Below, one piece after another: positions 1-6,180 of a DNA stretch of 11,284 nt. Source of the stretch: an uncultured Campylobacter sp. (lineage in GTDB: Bacteria; Campylobacterota; Campylobacteria; Campylobacterales; Campylobacteraceae); assembly GCF_938045225.1 (NCBI RefSeq), contig NZ_CALINL010000275.1, positions 1 to 11,284 on the forward strand, in the 5' to 3' direction. The position numbers and the translations under genes are program-made. The number at the start of each line of letters is the position of its first letter. Position 1 is the first letter of the stretch. Under the pieces are notes generated by a model. That model had not been told where the DNA came from. It searched no databases and was given only the letters and a program-made list of their open reading frames with translations.

Positions 1-409
1 CTGCGTAAATTTTCAAAATGCGCCGATCTTAAGCTTTTCAGCTCGCGCAGAGGCGAAAGGTCGCAAAATCCCGAGACGTATTCCAAAACGAGCTCCTGCA
101 AAAGCGGCAGTTCGGCGAGAAAGTTGGTATTCTTCACTTGAGCTCTCGTAATGCGCAGACGCTTAAGCTGCCTAAGCCTAGATATCGCGGCGATCTGCTC
201 CTTGCTCGGAAGATGCAGGGTAAGCTCCTGCAGATCCCCACACTCAAAAATCTGCTCCCAAAAAGGAGTATCCGCCCCGATAGTAGCGATCTGCAAGCTC
301 TGCTTATCCGTCACGGGCCCGTTTAGCGCAAATGCAAACGCTCGCGGTTGGGCACCATCGCCCAGTAATCGTCCTTTCGATCTATCAGATCCGCAAAGTG
401 ATGTATCAT
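1..409 (-). pseudogene. Leucine-rich-repeat protein, 5' part, frameshifted, runs off left edge
   Basis: On the minus strand an ATG at 409-407 sits behind a good Shine-Dalgarno (GGAG, 7 bases upstream) and opens MIHHFADLIDRKDDYWAMVP, but the frame stops at TAA 325-323 after 28 codons. The -1 frame then stays open from about 340 to the window edge. It encodes a leucine-rich protein with LRR-like spacing, for example LQELTLHLPS, LRQLKRLRIT, LPLLQELVLEYVS and LSPLRELKSLRS. One missing base repairs the gene: if the three A's at 336-338 (plus strand) were four, the protein would read through as NRERFAFALNG. The downstream frame has no ATG, GTG or TTG of its own with a ribosome site before the LRR part. 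LRR proteins usually bind other proteins; no more specific role can be given. The break may be a true mutation or a base-calling error. Confidence 0.6.
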
Positions 410-705
410 TCGTAGTCTCCGTTTTTGAAATTTTAAAGCGCGAATTTTATCGCGCAAGCGGTGCGCTAAATTTGAGCCCATCTATCGAGCTCGAAAACCC
501 TGTCGCCTTAAAATTTAGGCTCGCCGCGGCTCGGTCCGCAAATATCTCCGCCACAATAGCTAGCCGCAGTAGTTTGCCTTTAAATTTAAGCTCGCCGGGC
601 TCTAGTAAAATTTTAAGCCACATAAGCTTTTGTTAAATCAAACTCACGCGCTTCGAATTTACAAATTTCGCCGCCGTTTGAGCGGGCGGGAAAATAAAAT
701 TTCGT
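410..705. other. Intergenic stretch with a short doubtful ORF (447-623, minus)
   Basis: This gap lies between the LRR gene and the phosphatase remnant. It holds a minus-strand ORF of 58 codons, ATG at 623-621 to TAA at 449-447, beginning MWLKILLEPGELKFKGKLLR. The ORF has no clear ribosome site and is built largely around AAATTT-type words, which give KF and NF dipeptides. I think it is more likely non-coding than a gene. No promoter, terminator or RNA gene stood out here. Confidence 0.3.
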
Positions 706-1396
706 CTAAATTCCAAGCTCGGCTCTTATGAGCGCTTCGTTTTGCGGCGTCAAAAAGCCCGCGATATCCTGCCACATGGAGTGAAAGCCGTATCCGCCCT
801 CTATCATCTCGCTACGCGCGGCGTCTAGGCTCCAGCCCTGATAGATCACGCGGTACATCGCCACCACAAGGCCCGTGCGATCGGCTCCGTGATAGCAGTG
901 CACGAGCACGGCACCCTCCTTTTGGCGCTCACGAATGGTGCGCAAGACGTCTGCGATCTGTGCGGGCTTACTCCTGGCTTTGAAGCGGCTTGTTTGCAAG
1001 CCAAAATTGATCCCCAAACGCCCTTTTATCGCCGCCTCTGCTAAAATGGCGCAGATTTACGATGCTTTTGATGCCTAGTTCGTGTAGCTTCGCGGCGTAG
1101 CTTCCATCAAGCTGCGCGCTGCGAAACAGCAGCTCATCCACGCGGGAAAAATTTTTCGCTTCGTCAATGAGAGTTGCTTTTTGAGATGAGTTTGAGCTTG
1201 CGCCGTGCGCCGCGGTATCCGTATCTTTAAAATGCGCGTCTTTAAATTTGGCGTCTTTTGCGTCCGCGAGATTTTGTTCCGCGCCGCTCGTTTCTTTAAA
1301 ATTTATGGAATTCGCTTCTGTCGCAAGCTCCGCATTTACGCTCGTTGCAAAGAAAAACGCGATCGCTAGCGCGAGGGTTTAAATTTCAAATTTCAT
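706..1396 (-). pseudogene. Exported dual-specificity/tyrosine phosphatase-like protein, broken by nonsense and frameshift
   Basis: The 3' part (706-1017) encodes a cysteine phosphatase core with the HCX5R signature HCYHGADRTG. After it come MYRVIYQGWS and GYGFHSMW, typical of bacterial dual-specificity phosphatases that act on phosphotyrosine or phospholipid head groups. The 5' part is in another frame and starts at ATG 1396-1394 behind AAGG. It reads MKFEI, then an in-frame TAA (1381-1379), then a signal-peptide-like TLALAIAFFFATSVNA, a low-complexity linker, and the conserved LFRSAQLDGSYAAKLHELGI and SIVNLRHFSR. That frame continues through FWLANKPLQS and stops at TAA 970-968. The phosphatase core resumes one base later (KPAQIADVLRTIRE), a net +1 or -2 shift at about 971-985. 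With both lesions neither an exported nor a complete protein can be made, so I call it a pseudogene. Sequencing error at two sites is the alternative. Confidence 0.7.
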
Positions 1397-1401
1397 CCTT
1401 T

Positions 1402-1417
1402 AAATTTGGCCAAATTT
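1402..1417. repeat. Perfect 16-bp palindrome AAATTTGGCCAAATTT
   Basis: Two AAATTT words flank GGCC, giving a perfect 16-bp inverted repeat directly upstream of the ribosome site of the phosphatase remnant. It could be an operator or a small hairpin. Given how common AAATTT is between genes here, it may be chance. Confidence 0.4.
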
Positions 1418-1560
1418 TATGATTGTTGTAAAATTTGACGCCAGACGGGTCAAAATGCGAAATAGCTAGCGCGCCTAAATTTAGCGTAAAATTTGAGCGT
1501 CAAATCCGCCCAAATCCGCCGCCAAATTTTACTGCAAGCCCGCAAGCCGCGCCTCAAAAA

Positions 1561-1774
1561 TCAAAATTTCGTTTCAAATTTCCCCGTTCCCGCCCTGGGT
1601 ATCACTAGATCAGCATTAGGTAGTTACATTGCACATTTACGTTGCCCTTATAAATTTACTGAAAATAAATCGTAAAAGGGGTGCGCCCGTTTCCGCGAGC
1701 GCTATAGTTCCGTTGTAGGGAAGGTTTTCATGCTCGCCTCTTGCGATACTTACCCGAAATTTTAATTTTCGCAA
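1561..1774 (-). other. Decayed protein-like frames or dispersed element in the 1397-1808 gap
   Basis: The roughly 410-base gap has no intact gene. On the minus strand a frame open from TTG 1774 to TAA 1639-1637 encodes a protein-like 45 residues, including SIARGEHENLPYNGTIALAE and TGAPLLRFIFSKFIRAT. Just downstream, in the -1 frame, 1623-1561 encodes LPNADLVIPRAGTGKFETKF and stops; an in-frame TAA at 1626-1624 separates it from GQRKCAM. The two blocks look like one former coding sequence broken by a frameshift and a stop. The same bases can form hairpins: GCGAGC at 1696-1701 with GCTCGC at 1731-1736, an inner TTCC/GGAA pair, and CCCTT/AAGGG near 1645-1680. A structured RNA or a repeat element is therefore also possible. 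I do not recognise the family with certainty. Confidence 0.35.
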
Positions 1775-1781
1775 AATTCTT

Positions 1782-1804
1782 TCAAATTTCGCCGCTAAAT
1801 TTGA
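1782..1804 (-). terminator. Candidate hairpin after the DIP1984 gene
   Basis: Eight-base arms TCAAATTT (1782-1789) and AAATTTGA (1797-1804) enclose a 7-base loop, starting 5 bases after the DIP1984 stop codon. On the minus strand AAGAATTTTG follows. The stem is AT-rich and the T-run short, so it would be a weak intrinsic terminator. AAATTT words are frequent enough for chance pairing. Confidence 0.35.
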
Positions 1805-1808
1805 CGCT

Positions 1809-2264
1809 TTAGTCGATCAGCTCAGTCTGCCAGTTCGCACCTTGCAGCGTCGTGTCAAGCTGTCTGATCTGTTTTGCTAGCTCGTCCACCTGCTTTTGCA
1901 GCGCCGCGACGTCGACCGTGCTTAAAATTTTAATCTCGCTGCGCGAATAAATCTCCACTTTTTGCGCGGAAGCTTGCGCGAATGTTCGCAGCGCTCCCGC
2001 TTTTAGCGTGAGTACATCGCGTTTGGCGATTAGCTCGGTTAGACTCTTGCCGTCTGCCTTTGCGGTGCAGTTGGTTAAATTTATCCGAACGATTAGCCGC
2101 TCAAGCTCGCTTGTGAGCGCGTCTAGCTCGGCTAGCAGCGCCTTTGGCTCTTCGCTGGGCTTATCGCCCTCTTGCACCTTCGCGTTATCCGCGAGCCTTG
2201 ATTTTAGCTGCTCGATGCGTTTTTGTATATCGGCGCGCAGTATCAGCGCCTCGGCTAGTTTCAT
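1809..2264 (-). CDS. DIP1984-family (septicolysin-like, DUF6847) coiled-coil protein
   Basis: A protein of 151 residues starting MKLAEALILRADIQKRIEQL. The opening, the charged heptad-rich helices (residues about 1-75 and 125-145) and the middle RINLTNCTAKADGKSLTELI followed by AKRDVLTLKAG are characteristic of the DIP1984 family. Known members are about 150 residues, so this one is full length. The biochemical role of the family is not established; it lacks a signal peptide and should be cytoplasmic. The ATG at 2264 is chosen because AAGGACGAAA lies directly upstream and family members begin at this methionine; a longer frame to 2402 would overlap the preceding gene and has no matching homology. 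It follows the DUF799 lipoprotein gene by 19 bases on the same strand and is probably the last gene of that operon. A candidate weak terminator follows. Confidence 0.85.
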   Translation of the reverse strand: MKLAEALILRADIQKRIEQLKSRLADNAKVQEGDKPSEEPKALLAELDALTSELERLIVRINLTNCTAKADGKSLTELIAKRDVLTLKAGALRTFAQASAQKVEIYSRSEIKILSTVDVAALQKQVDELAKQIRQLDTTLQGANWQTELID

Positions 2265-2283
2265 TTTCGTCCTTTTTTCAAAT

Positions 2284-2964
2284 TTATTTGCCGCCGCCAA
2301 GCTGCCTATCCTGGCTATATCGCGGCGAATACGGGCCGTAAAGCAAGCAGTCTCGGCAATCGGTGCTAAACAAGATCGCGTCCGCGCGTGCCGAGAGATC
2401 AAAGCTCGCGTCCGAGACCGAGTCGGCGATCTGTTTAACTAGCGCGGAGACTAGCATACCGATGAGATCGCCTCCGCCTCCGCCCGAGTCGTTTGCAGCG
2501 GTGGCGCTTTTTTGCCAGAGTACGGCGCCAGTGTTTAGATCCACTAGAGTCGCCGCTACGCTCACGCGCGTTACGCTGTTAATCAGCATGTACGAGGTGC
2601 CGTAGTCCGCGACGTTGAGGTAGAGCGCGGCATCGGCGCCAAATATCTGCTTTAGCTTGTGCGCAGAGATCTGCGCGATCTCTGCGGCGTCGTAGATGCC
2701 GTTGTTTTTAAAGGTCTCGTTTACGAGCGCGGGCGAAAATACGTAATACCCAGCCTCGCTAAGCGGATAGAGCGCGTTTGCCAGCACCGCCGCGGAGGCC
2801 TTTATCTCGGCTGAGTCGCTGGTGGGCATCACGACGACGATCGAGCGAGGCTTGGTCTGTAAAAACGCCGAATAGTCGTAAACCTCGGGCTGCGAGCCTG
2901 CGCACGCGCCCAGAAACAGCACCGCAAACGCGCCAAGAAGCGCCGATTTTATTTTATTTTTCAT
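2284..2964 (-). CDS. DUF799 / GNA1162-family lipoprotein
   Basis: A protein of 226 residues. Residues 1-21 are a lipoprotein signal peptide (MKNKIKSALLGAFAVLFLGAC) with lipobox LGAC and the lipidated cysteine at 21. The mature part begins with a short linker and RSIVVVMPTSDSAEIKASAA, then LSEAGYYVFSPALVNETF and LKQIFGADAALYLNVADYG. This is the pattern of the DUF799/GNA1162 family, whose fold resembles the TolB N-terminal domain. A glycine patch (NDSGGGGGD) precedes a helical region, and there are two cysteines near the end (TDCRDC). It likely sits at the inner leaflet of the outer membrane, working with the CsgG-like and DUF4810 lipoproteins encoded just upstream. The ATG has a strong ribosome site (AAAGGAAG), and the start overlaps the preceding gene by 11 bases, suggesting translational coupling. 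The exact function is unknown. Confidence 0.9.
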   Translation of the reverse strand: MKNKIKSALLGAFAVLFLGACAGSQPEVYDYSAFLQTKPRSIVVVMPTSDSAEIKASAAVLANALYPLSEAGYYVFSPALVNETFKNNGIYDAAEIAQISAHKLKQIFGADAALYLNVADYGTSYMLINSVTRVSVAATLVDLNTGAVLWQKSATAANDSGGGGGDLIGMLVSALVKQIADSVSDASFDLSARADAILFSTDCRDCLLYGPYSPRYSQDRQLGGGK

Positions 2965-3508
2965 TTTGGCTTCCTTTTGCGCTCTTGCTCGTTTTGGCTG
3001 GTTTTGCTTGCTTGTTTTTCAAATTTTGCTTGCTAGTTTGCTCGCCTAAATTTGAGCCTTTGTCGCTTAAATTCGGCTCGCTCGCGCCTGCTTTTTCCTT
3101 CGTCTGCTCGCCTAAATTTGCCTCAGTTTTGCCTGCCGCGCCCTTAGTTTTGCTATTTTGATTTAGCAAAAACATCGCGTATTCGCGCGACTCGGGGTAA
3201 AGCTCGGCTTCTTTTTCGACGTAGGCTTTAAATTTCGCCCCGTTTCCTTGCGAAAGATAGAGCAGGCCTAGATGCGCGTGCAGTCCGGGCGGAGCTTTGG
3301 CAGCTCTTTGATAGGCTTTTTGCAGGCTTTCCTCGAGTGCGGCGATCTGCGCGCCCGCGTCGCCCTCTTCACTTAGATACTCGTAGACCGAGCTCGTGTA
3401 GGCGCCATCCCAGTAGTATAGCTGCCTAGGCGAGTCGTCCGCGCAGCCCGAGAGTAGCATGGCGGCGGCGGAGGCGAGCGCGAAATTTGCTAGAGTTTTA
3501 AAGCGCAA
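2954..3508 (-). CDS. DUF4810-family lipoprotein with extended low-complexity tail
   Basis: A protein of 184 residues starting at TTG (3508-3506) with AGGA six bases upstream. This start is needed to keep the signal peptide, since the next in-frame methionine (residue 17) falls inside the hydrophobic stretch. The lipobox is LLSGC with cysteine 22. Residues 28-116 match the DUF4810 pattern: QLYYWDGAYTSSVYEYLSEE, a helical segment, then GLHAHLGLLYLSQGNGAKF and AELYPESREYAMFLLNQ, resembling a tetratricopeptide-like helical hairpin. Residues 117-184 are a Lys/Ala/Ser/Asn-rich tail with NLGEQT twice (131-136 and 153-158), probably disordered. The gene follows the CsgG-family gene by 9 bases and overlaps the DUF799 gene. 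This trio recurs together in proteobacteria and probably forms an outer-membrane lipoprotein assembly. No enzymatic residues are evident. Confidence 0.88.
   Translation of the reverse strand: MRFKTLANFALASAAAMLLSGCADDSPRQLYYWDGAYTSSVYEYLSEEGDAGAQIAALEESLQKAYQRAAKAPPGLHAHLGLLYLSQGNGAKFKAYVEKEAELYPESREYAMFLLNQNSKTKGAAGKTEANLGEQTKEKAGASEPNLSDKGSNLGEQTSKQNLKNKQAKPAKTSKSAKGSQNEK
3039..3120. repeat. Direct repeat of 16 bp inside the DUF4810 gene tail
   Basis: The 16-mer TGCTCGCCTAAATTTG occurs at 3039-3054 and 3105-3120, 66 bases apart and in the same reading frame. It produces the doubled NLGEQT motif. It includes the AAATTT hexamer that is enriched between genes, so the tail may have grown by duplication. 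Confidence 0.7.
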
Positions 3509-3517
3509 AATTTATCC

Positions 3518-4186
3518 TTATTTCGCGTTAAAAGCGCCGCTTTCAAGCCCGCGCGTTAGGTTATTTACGGCCTCGATGATGGCTAGGCTTAGCACCTTGC
3601 CGTTTAGCGTCGAATCATATCCCGCGCTTCCGCCAAAGCCCAGCACCTCGCGATTTGATAGTTCATACTCGCCGGCACCCTGAGTGGAATAGATCACCTC
3701 GGAGTTTTTCACGTCCACGACGTTAAGATTTACCTTCGCGTAGGCGGTTTGGGTTTTGCCTTTGCCAAGTATCCCGAAAAGCTGGTGATCGCCAGTTGTT
3801 TTACGGCCAAACTCCGTCACGTCGCCCGTGATGACGTATCTTGCGCCCTTGATGTTTTGCGCCTCTTTGTTTAGCGCGCTTTCTTCTTTGATGGCGCGCA
3901 TGTTGCTGCGGTCAAGCACCGAAAAGCGTCCGCTTTGTTGTAAATTTGAGATGAGGATGGTTTGGGCTTGGTTACCTAGTCTGTCCTCGCCGTCTGAAAA
4001 TACGCCGTTTTGGTATGAGGACTGGTTGCTAAAGCGGCCGATCGAGACGGCGATCTTTTGTCCTTGATAGTTGGTGTTTAGGGTTTGGACTTTTGGCGTT
4101 TCAACCACGCGCGATCTCTCCGTTGCGCAGCCGGTTATCAGCATCGCGGCGCACGCGGCTAGTAAAAATTTTACGTTCGTTTTCAT
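3518..4186 (-). CDS. CsgG/HfaB-family outer-membrane lipoprotein
   Basis: A protein of 222 residues. The signal peptide ends in lipobox LITGC with cysteine 20. The mature protein shows the CsgG-family order: KIAVSIGRFSNQSSYQNGVF near residues 44-63, LGNQAQTILISNLQQSGRFS with VLDRSNMRAIKEE in the middle, then GARYVITGDVTEFGRK, TAYAKVNLNVVDVKNSEVIY and AIIEAVNNLTRGL. CsgG itself is the curli secretion channel, but this protein lacks curli neighbours. Shorter CsgG/HfaB relatives such as LpoB-like and PelC-like proteins are periplasmic outer-membrane anchors, so a scaffold role is more likely than a curli pore. GGAG lies five bases before the ATG. It is the first gene of the CsgG-DUF4810-DUF799-DIP1984 operon, with a candidate promoter in the 107-base gap upstream. 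Confidence 0.9.
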   Translation of the reverse strand: MKTNVKFLLAACAAMLITGCATERSRVVETPKVQTLNTNYQGQKIAVSIGRFSNQSSYQNGVFSDGEDRLGNQAQTILISNLQQSGRFSVLDRSNMRAIKEESALNKEAQNIKGARYVITGDVTEFGRKTTGDHQLFGILGKGKTQTAYAKVNLNVVDVKNSEVIYSTQGAGEYELSNREVLGFGGSAGYDSTLNGKVLSLAIIEAVNNLTRGLESGAFNAK

Positions 4187-4217
4187 ATCGCTCCTTTAAA
4201 TTTTGATTTGCGTTATT

Positions 4218-4245
4218 ATCTTATCTGTTTTATGCTTAAAAATAG
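4218..4245 (-). promoter_or_regulatory. Candidate sigma-70 promoter for the lipoprotein operon
   Basis: On the minus strand TAAGAT (4223-4218) lies about 32 bases before the CsgG-family ATG. A T-rich patch (TATTTTTAAG, about 4247-4238) lies further upstream. Campylobacter promoters typically have a -10 box and T-rich periodic upstream DNA without a firm -35 box. The match is reasonable but unproven. Confidence 0.35.
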
Positions 4246-4293
4246 GTACCGCAATCGCCCGTCCGTAAAATCTTTGCATGGCTAATCTTTGCG

Positions 4294-5853
4294 TTAGCTA
4301 AAACGCTTTTTTAGATTGTTAAAAGCTAGCTCAAGGGCCTTTACTTCATACCCAAGCTCTTCTATGACCTCTTTTCTAAGATTCAAGTTCTCGGTTATAA
4401 AATCAGAAAATTTTAGCGATAGAACAAAAACATCTTCGCTACTAAAGCGATATTCGATATCCTCAAACGTAAAAACTTTTGCCGAAAATTTAACGTCCGC
4501 CCAAGCTATCCTTTTTACTTTTAAAAACCCGTTTTGAAAATAAACGGCTTTTGTCGTAATTAGGGCGTTTTTAAAGATGATAAGCGGCAACTCTATCGGT
4601 AGTTCGTTTCTTTTTAGTTCGAGCTTGTGCCGTTTTAAAAATTTATTCGCCGCCCCAAATAAGCTATAATGGCTATTGCGTTTGGCCTCGTTAAAATGCG
4701 AAACGCAAGCGTAAAATATTTCGAATAATATGCCGCTTGACGAATCTTTATATAAAGTATCGTCGCCTTGAAGCGTAGTAAACGGCGTTACGATGTCTTT
4801 TTCGGTTTCGCTAAACAGATAATCGGTCTCTAAATTTCTAAACGGAGCGTAAAACTCCTCATAAAAAATATTTAGAATTTGCGTAAAATCCTGAGTATTT
4901 AAGCCGAGTTTGGCGCACTCTCCTTCGTAATATTTTCTCTTTTTCTCATAAAGCTCGTTTTGCTCGCTGGTTTCATTTTTGCCTAGGCGCTTTTCTAGAA
5001 TAGGAACCAGCTTTTCTTTCGCATTCTCTACGCTGTTCTCCCAGATGCCGCTCATTTGAAATATATCGTAAGGAAGCGTTAGGGCGTTATAAGTGAGCCT
5101 AAGATTGCTTATTATTTCATAGTCGTCATCGTCGTCTTCGTCGTTCTCTTTTTTCTCAAAGCTGTTTTTGTATAGCTCTCCAAGCATAAAGCCGGCGATA
5201 AATTCGTCCCAGCCGTTAAATTCGTTAAGAATTTTTTCACCATAGAAATTTACGATTTTTTCATATTTTTTTTGCTTCAAATATAAATCCTCAAAGCCGA
5301 TTATCGCCAATGCTATTATGGATGCGTAATCGTAAGCTCTTATGTTTTGTTTTTTGCAAACGGCGAGTATATCGCTCGTATCGGCGCAAAATTCGATAAA
5401 TTTGCGTAAATTTTCATTTTTATAAAAATCCTCGGCGATTTGCATAAATTCGGCTTTTTTGTCGGCAAAGTCATCTTCGTTAAAATCGTCTTTATCAAAG
5501 GATACGCCGAAATTTTTAAACTCTTTTTTTATCTCCTCATCGGTTAAAATTTTATTAAATCCATCAAAGCTTAGTGTCTCAAGCTCGTCTCTTATTTTAT
5601 ATAAAAAGTTAAATAAAATGCATTCGTAAATATGCTTGTCCAGCTTTTTTATATAGTCCATAACATCTTCTTCTAAGACTATATGGTAAGTTTCCCGCAG
5701 TGCGTTTGGGGATCTGTAAAAACCACTCTCGTAGTCCTCGGAAATACAAAAAAATCGTTCTTTTAACAGCTCCTTGCAAAAGAAAACGTTCTGCAAATCA
5801 TGCGCTTTAAGAGGAAAAGCGAAAATGTTGTTGGGGTTAAAAACCTTATTCAT
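4294..5853 (-). CDS. Large protein with DUF1266-like segment, AT-rich gene
   Basis: A protein of 519 residues with no signal peptide or membrane segment, rich in Lys, Glu, Phe and Asn. Residues about 170-260 resemble DUF1266: IRAYDYASIIALAIIGFEDL then NGWDEFIAGFMLGELY, ending in a helical region, matching the family's usual order of a D-xx-R/A-x-A helix followed by a W-x-EF-x-x-x-x-LG helix. The canonical DUF1266 arginine and tryptophan positions are only partly kept, so this is a divergent match. An acidic run (NDEDDDDDYE, about 236-245) interrupts the segment. The C-terminal 100 residues (IIFKNALITTKAVYFQNGFL and beyond) look like a small beta-rich, perhaps PH-like, domain. GGAG lies 9 bases before the ATG. 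The gene stands alone between two operons and is visibly AT-richer than both, suggesting transfer or relaxed selection. DUF1266 proteins have no firm function, though some are found near toxin or secretion loci. Confidence 0.8.
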   Translation of the reverse strand: MNKVFNPNNIFAFPLKAHDLQNVFFCKELLKERFFCISEDYESGFYRSPNALRETYHIVLEEDVMDYIKKLDKHIYECILFNFLYKIRDELETLSFDGFNKILTDEEIKKEFKNFGVSFDKDDFNEDDFADKKAEFMQIAEDFYKNENLRKFIEFCADTSDILAVCKKQNIRAYDYASIIALAIIGFEDLYLKQKKYEKIVNFYGEKILNEFNGWDEFIAGFMLGELYKNSFEKKENDEDDDDDYEIISNLRLTYNALTLPYDIFQMSGIWENSVENAKEKLVPILEKRLGKNETSEQNELYEKKRKYYEGECAKLGLNTQDFTQILNIFYEEFYAPFRNLETDYLFSETEKDIVTPFTTLQGDDTLYKDSSSGILFEIFYACVSHFNEAKRNSHYSLFGAANKFLKRHKLELKRNELPIELPLIIFKNALITTKAVYFQNGFLKVKRIAWADVKFSAKVFTFEDIEYRFSSEDVFVLSLKFSDFITENLNLRKEVIEELGYEVKALELAFNNLKKRFS

Positions 5854-6180
5854 TACATTGCTCCTTAAATTTATTTTTAATAACTATTATTGCGCCGAGT
5901 TTACGATTTATAACGATAGCGCAAAATAAATCAAACCGCGTCATAAGCCGTAAATCGCTGTCAAATTTGATGTGCTTTGCGCTTAAATTTAACTCAAATT
6001 TGGCCCGTGTCAAATTTGCCCGAGGCGTCGCGCGTTAAAATTAAAATTTAGCTTGAAATAACGCCGAATTTGCCGCTAAGTAAAATTTAAAATCGGCGCC
6101 GACAAGTCTAATTTATCAAAATCGTCGTTTCGCGAAAGTCGAATTTGATCCAAAGCAAATCCGCAAGCGCGCGGAGTCGC
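5854..6180. other. Non-coding gap with dense AAATTT words
   Basis: No convincing ORF was found on either strand in these 327 bases. The gap contains seven AAATTT hexamers, against less than 0.1 expected from uniform base use. The end next to the DUF1266-like gene is AT-rich and includes, on the minus strand, GTTATAAATC at about 5919-5910, a possible -10 region for that gene. Confidence 0.5.
6152..6175 (-). terminator. Candidate terminator after xseA
   Basis: On the minus strand, 5 bases after the xseA stop, TCCGC (6175-6171) and GCGGA (6164-6160) form a 5-bp stem with a 6-base loop, followed by TTTGCTTTGG. The stem is short and the T-tract is interrupted, so confidence is modest. Confidence 0.4.

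Noticed and set aside
151..636. 161-codon plus-strand ORF
   Set aside because: It lies opposite the LRR gene and runs through a non-coding gap; its protein is low-complexity (Ser/Leu/Cys/Arg) and resembles no family.
1493..1675. 60-codon plus-strand ORF in the gap before the DIP1984 gene
   Set aside because: It starts with TTG and lacks a ribosome site; the opposite strand carries the more protein-like frames.
2265..2402. Longer start for the DIP1984 protein
   Set aside because: It would read through the end of the DUF799 gene; the downstream ATG has a clear ribosome site and family-like N terminus.
2008..2442. 144-codon plus-strand ORF
   Set aside because: Antisense shadow of the DIP1984 and DUF799 genes, Ser/Ala/Leu-rich with no motif.
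4281..4298. Inverted repeat GCTAA/TTAGC after the DUF1266-like gene as a terminator
   Set aside because: The stem is only 5 bp, overlaps the stop codon, and no T-run follows on the minus strand.
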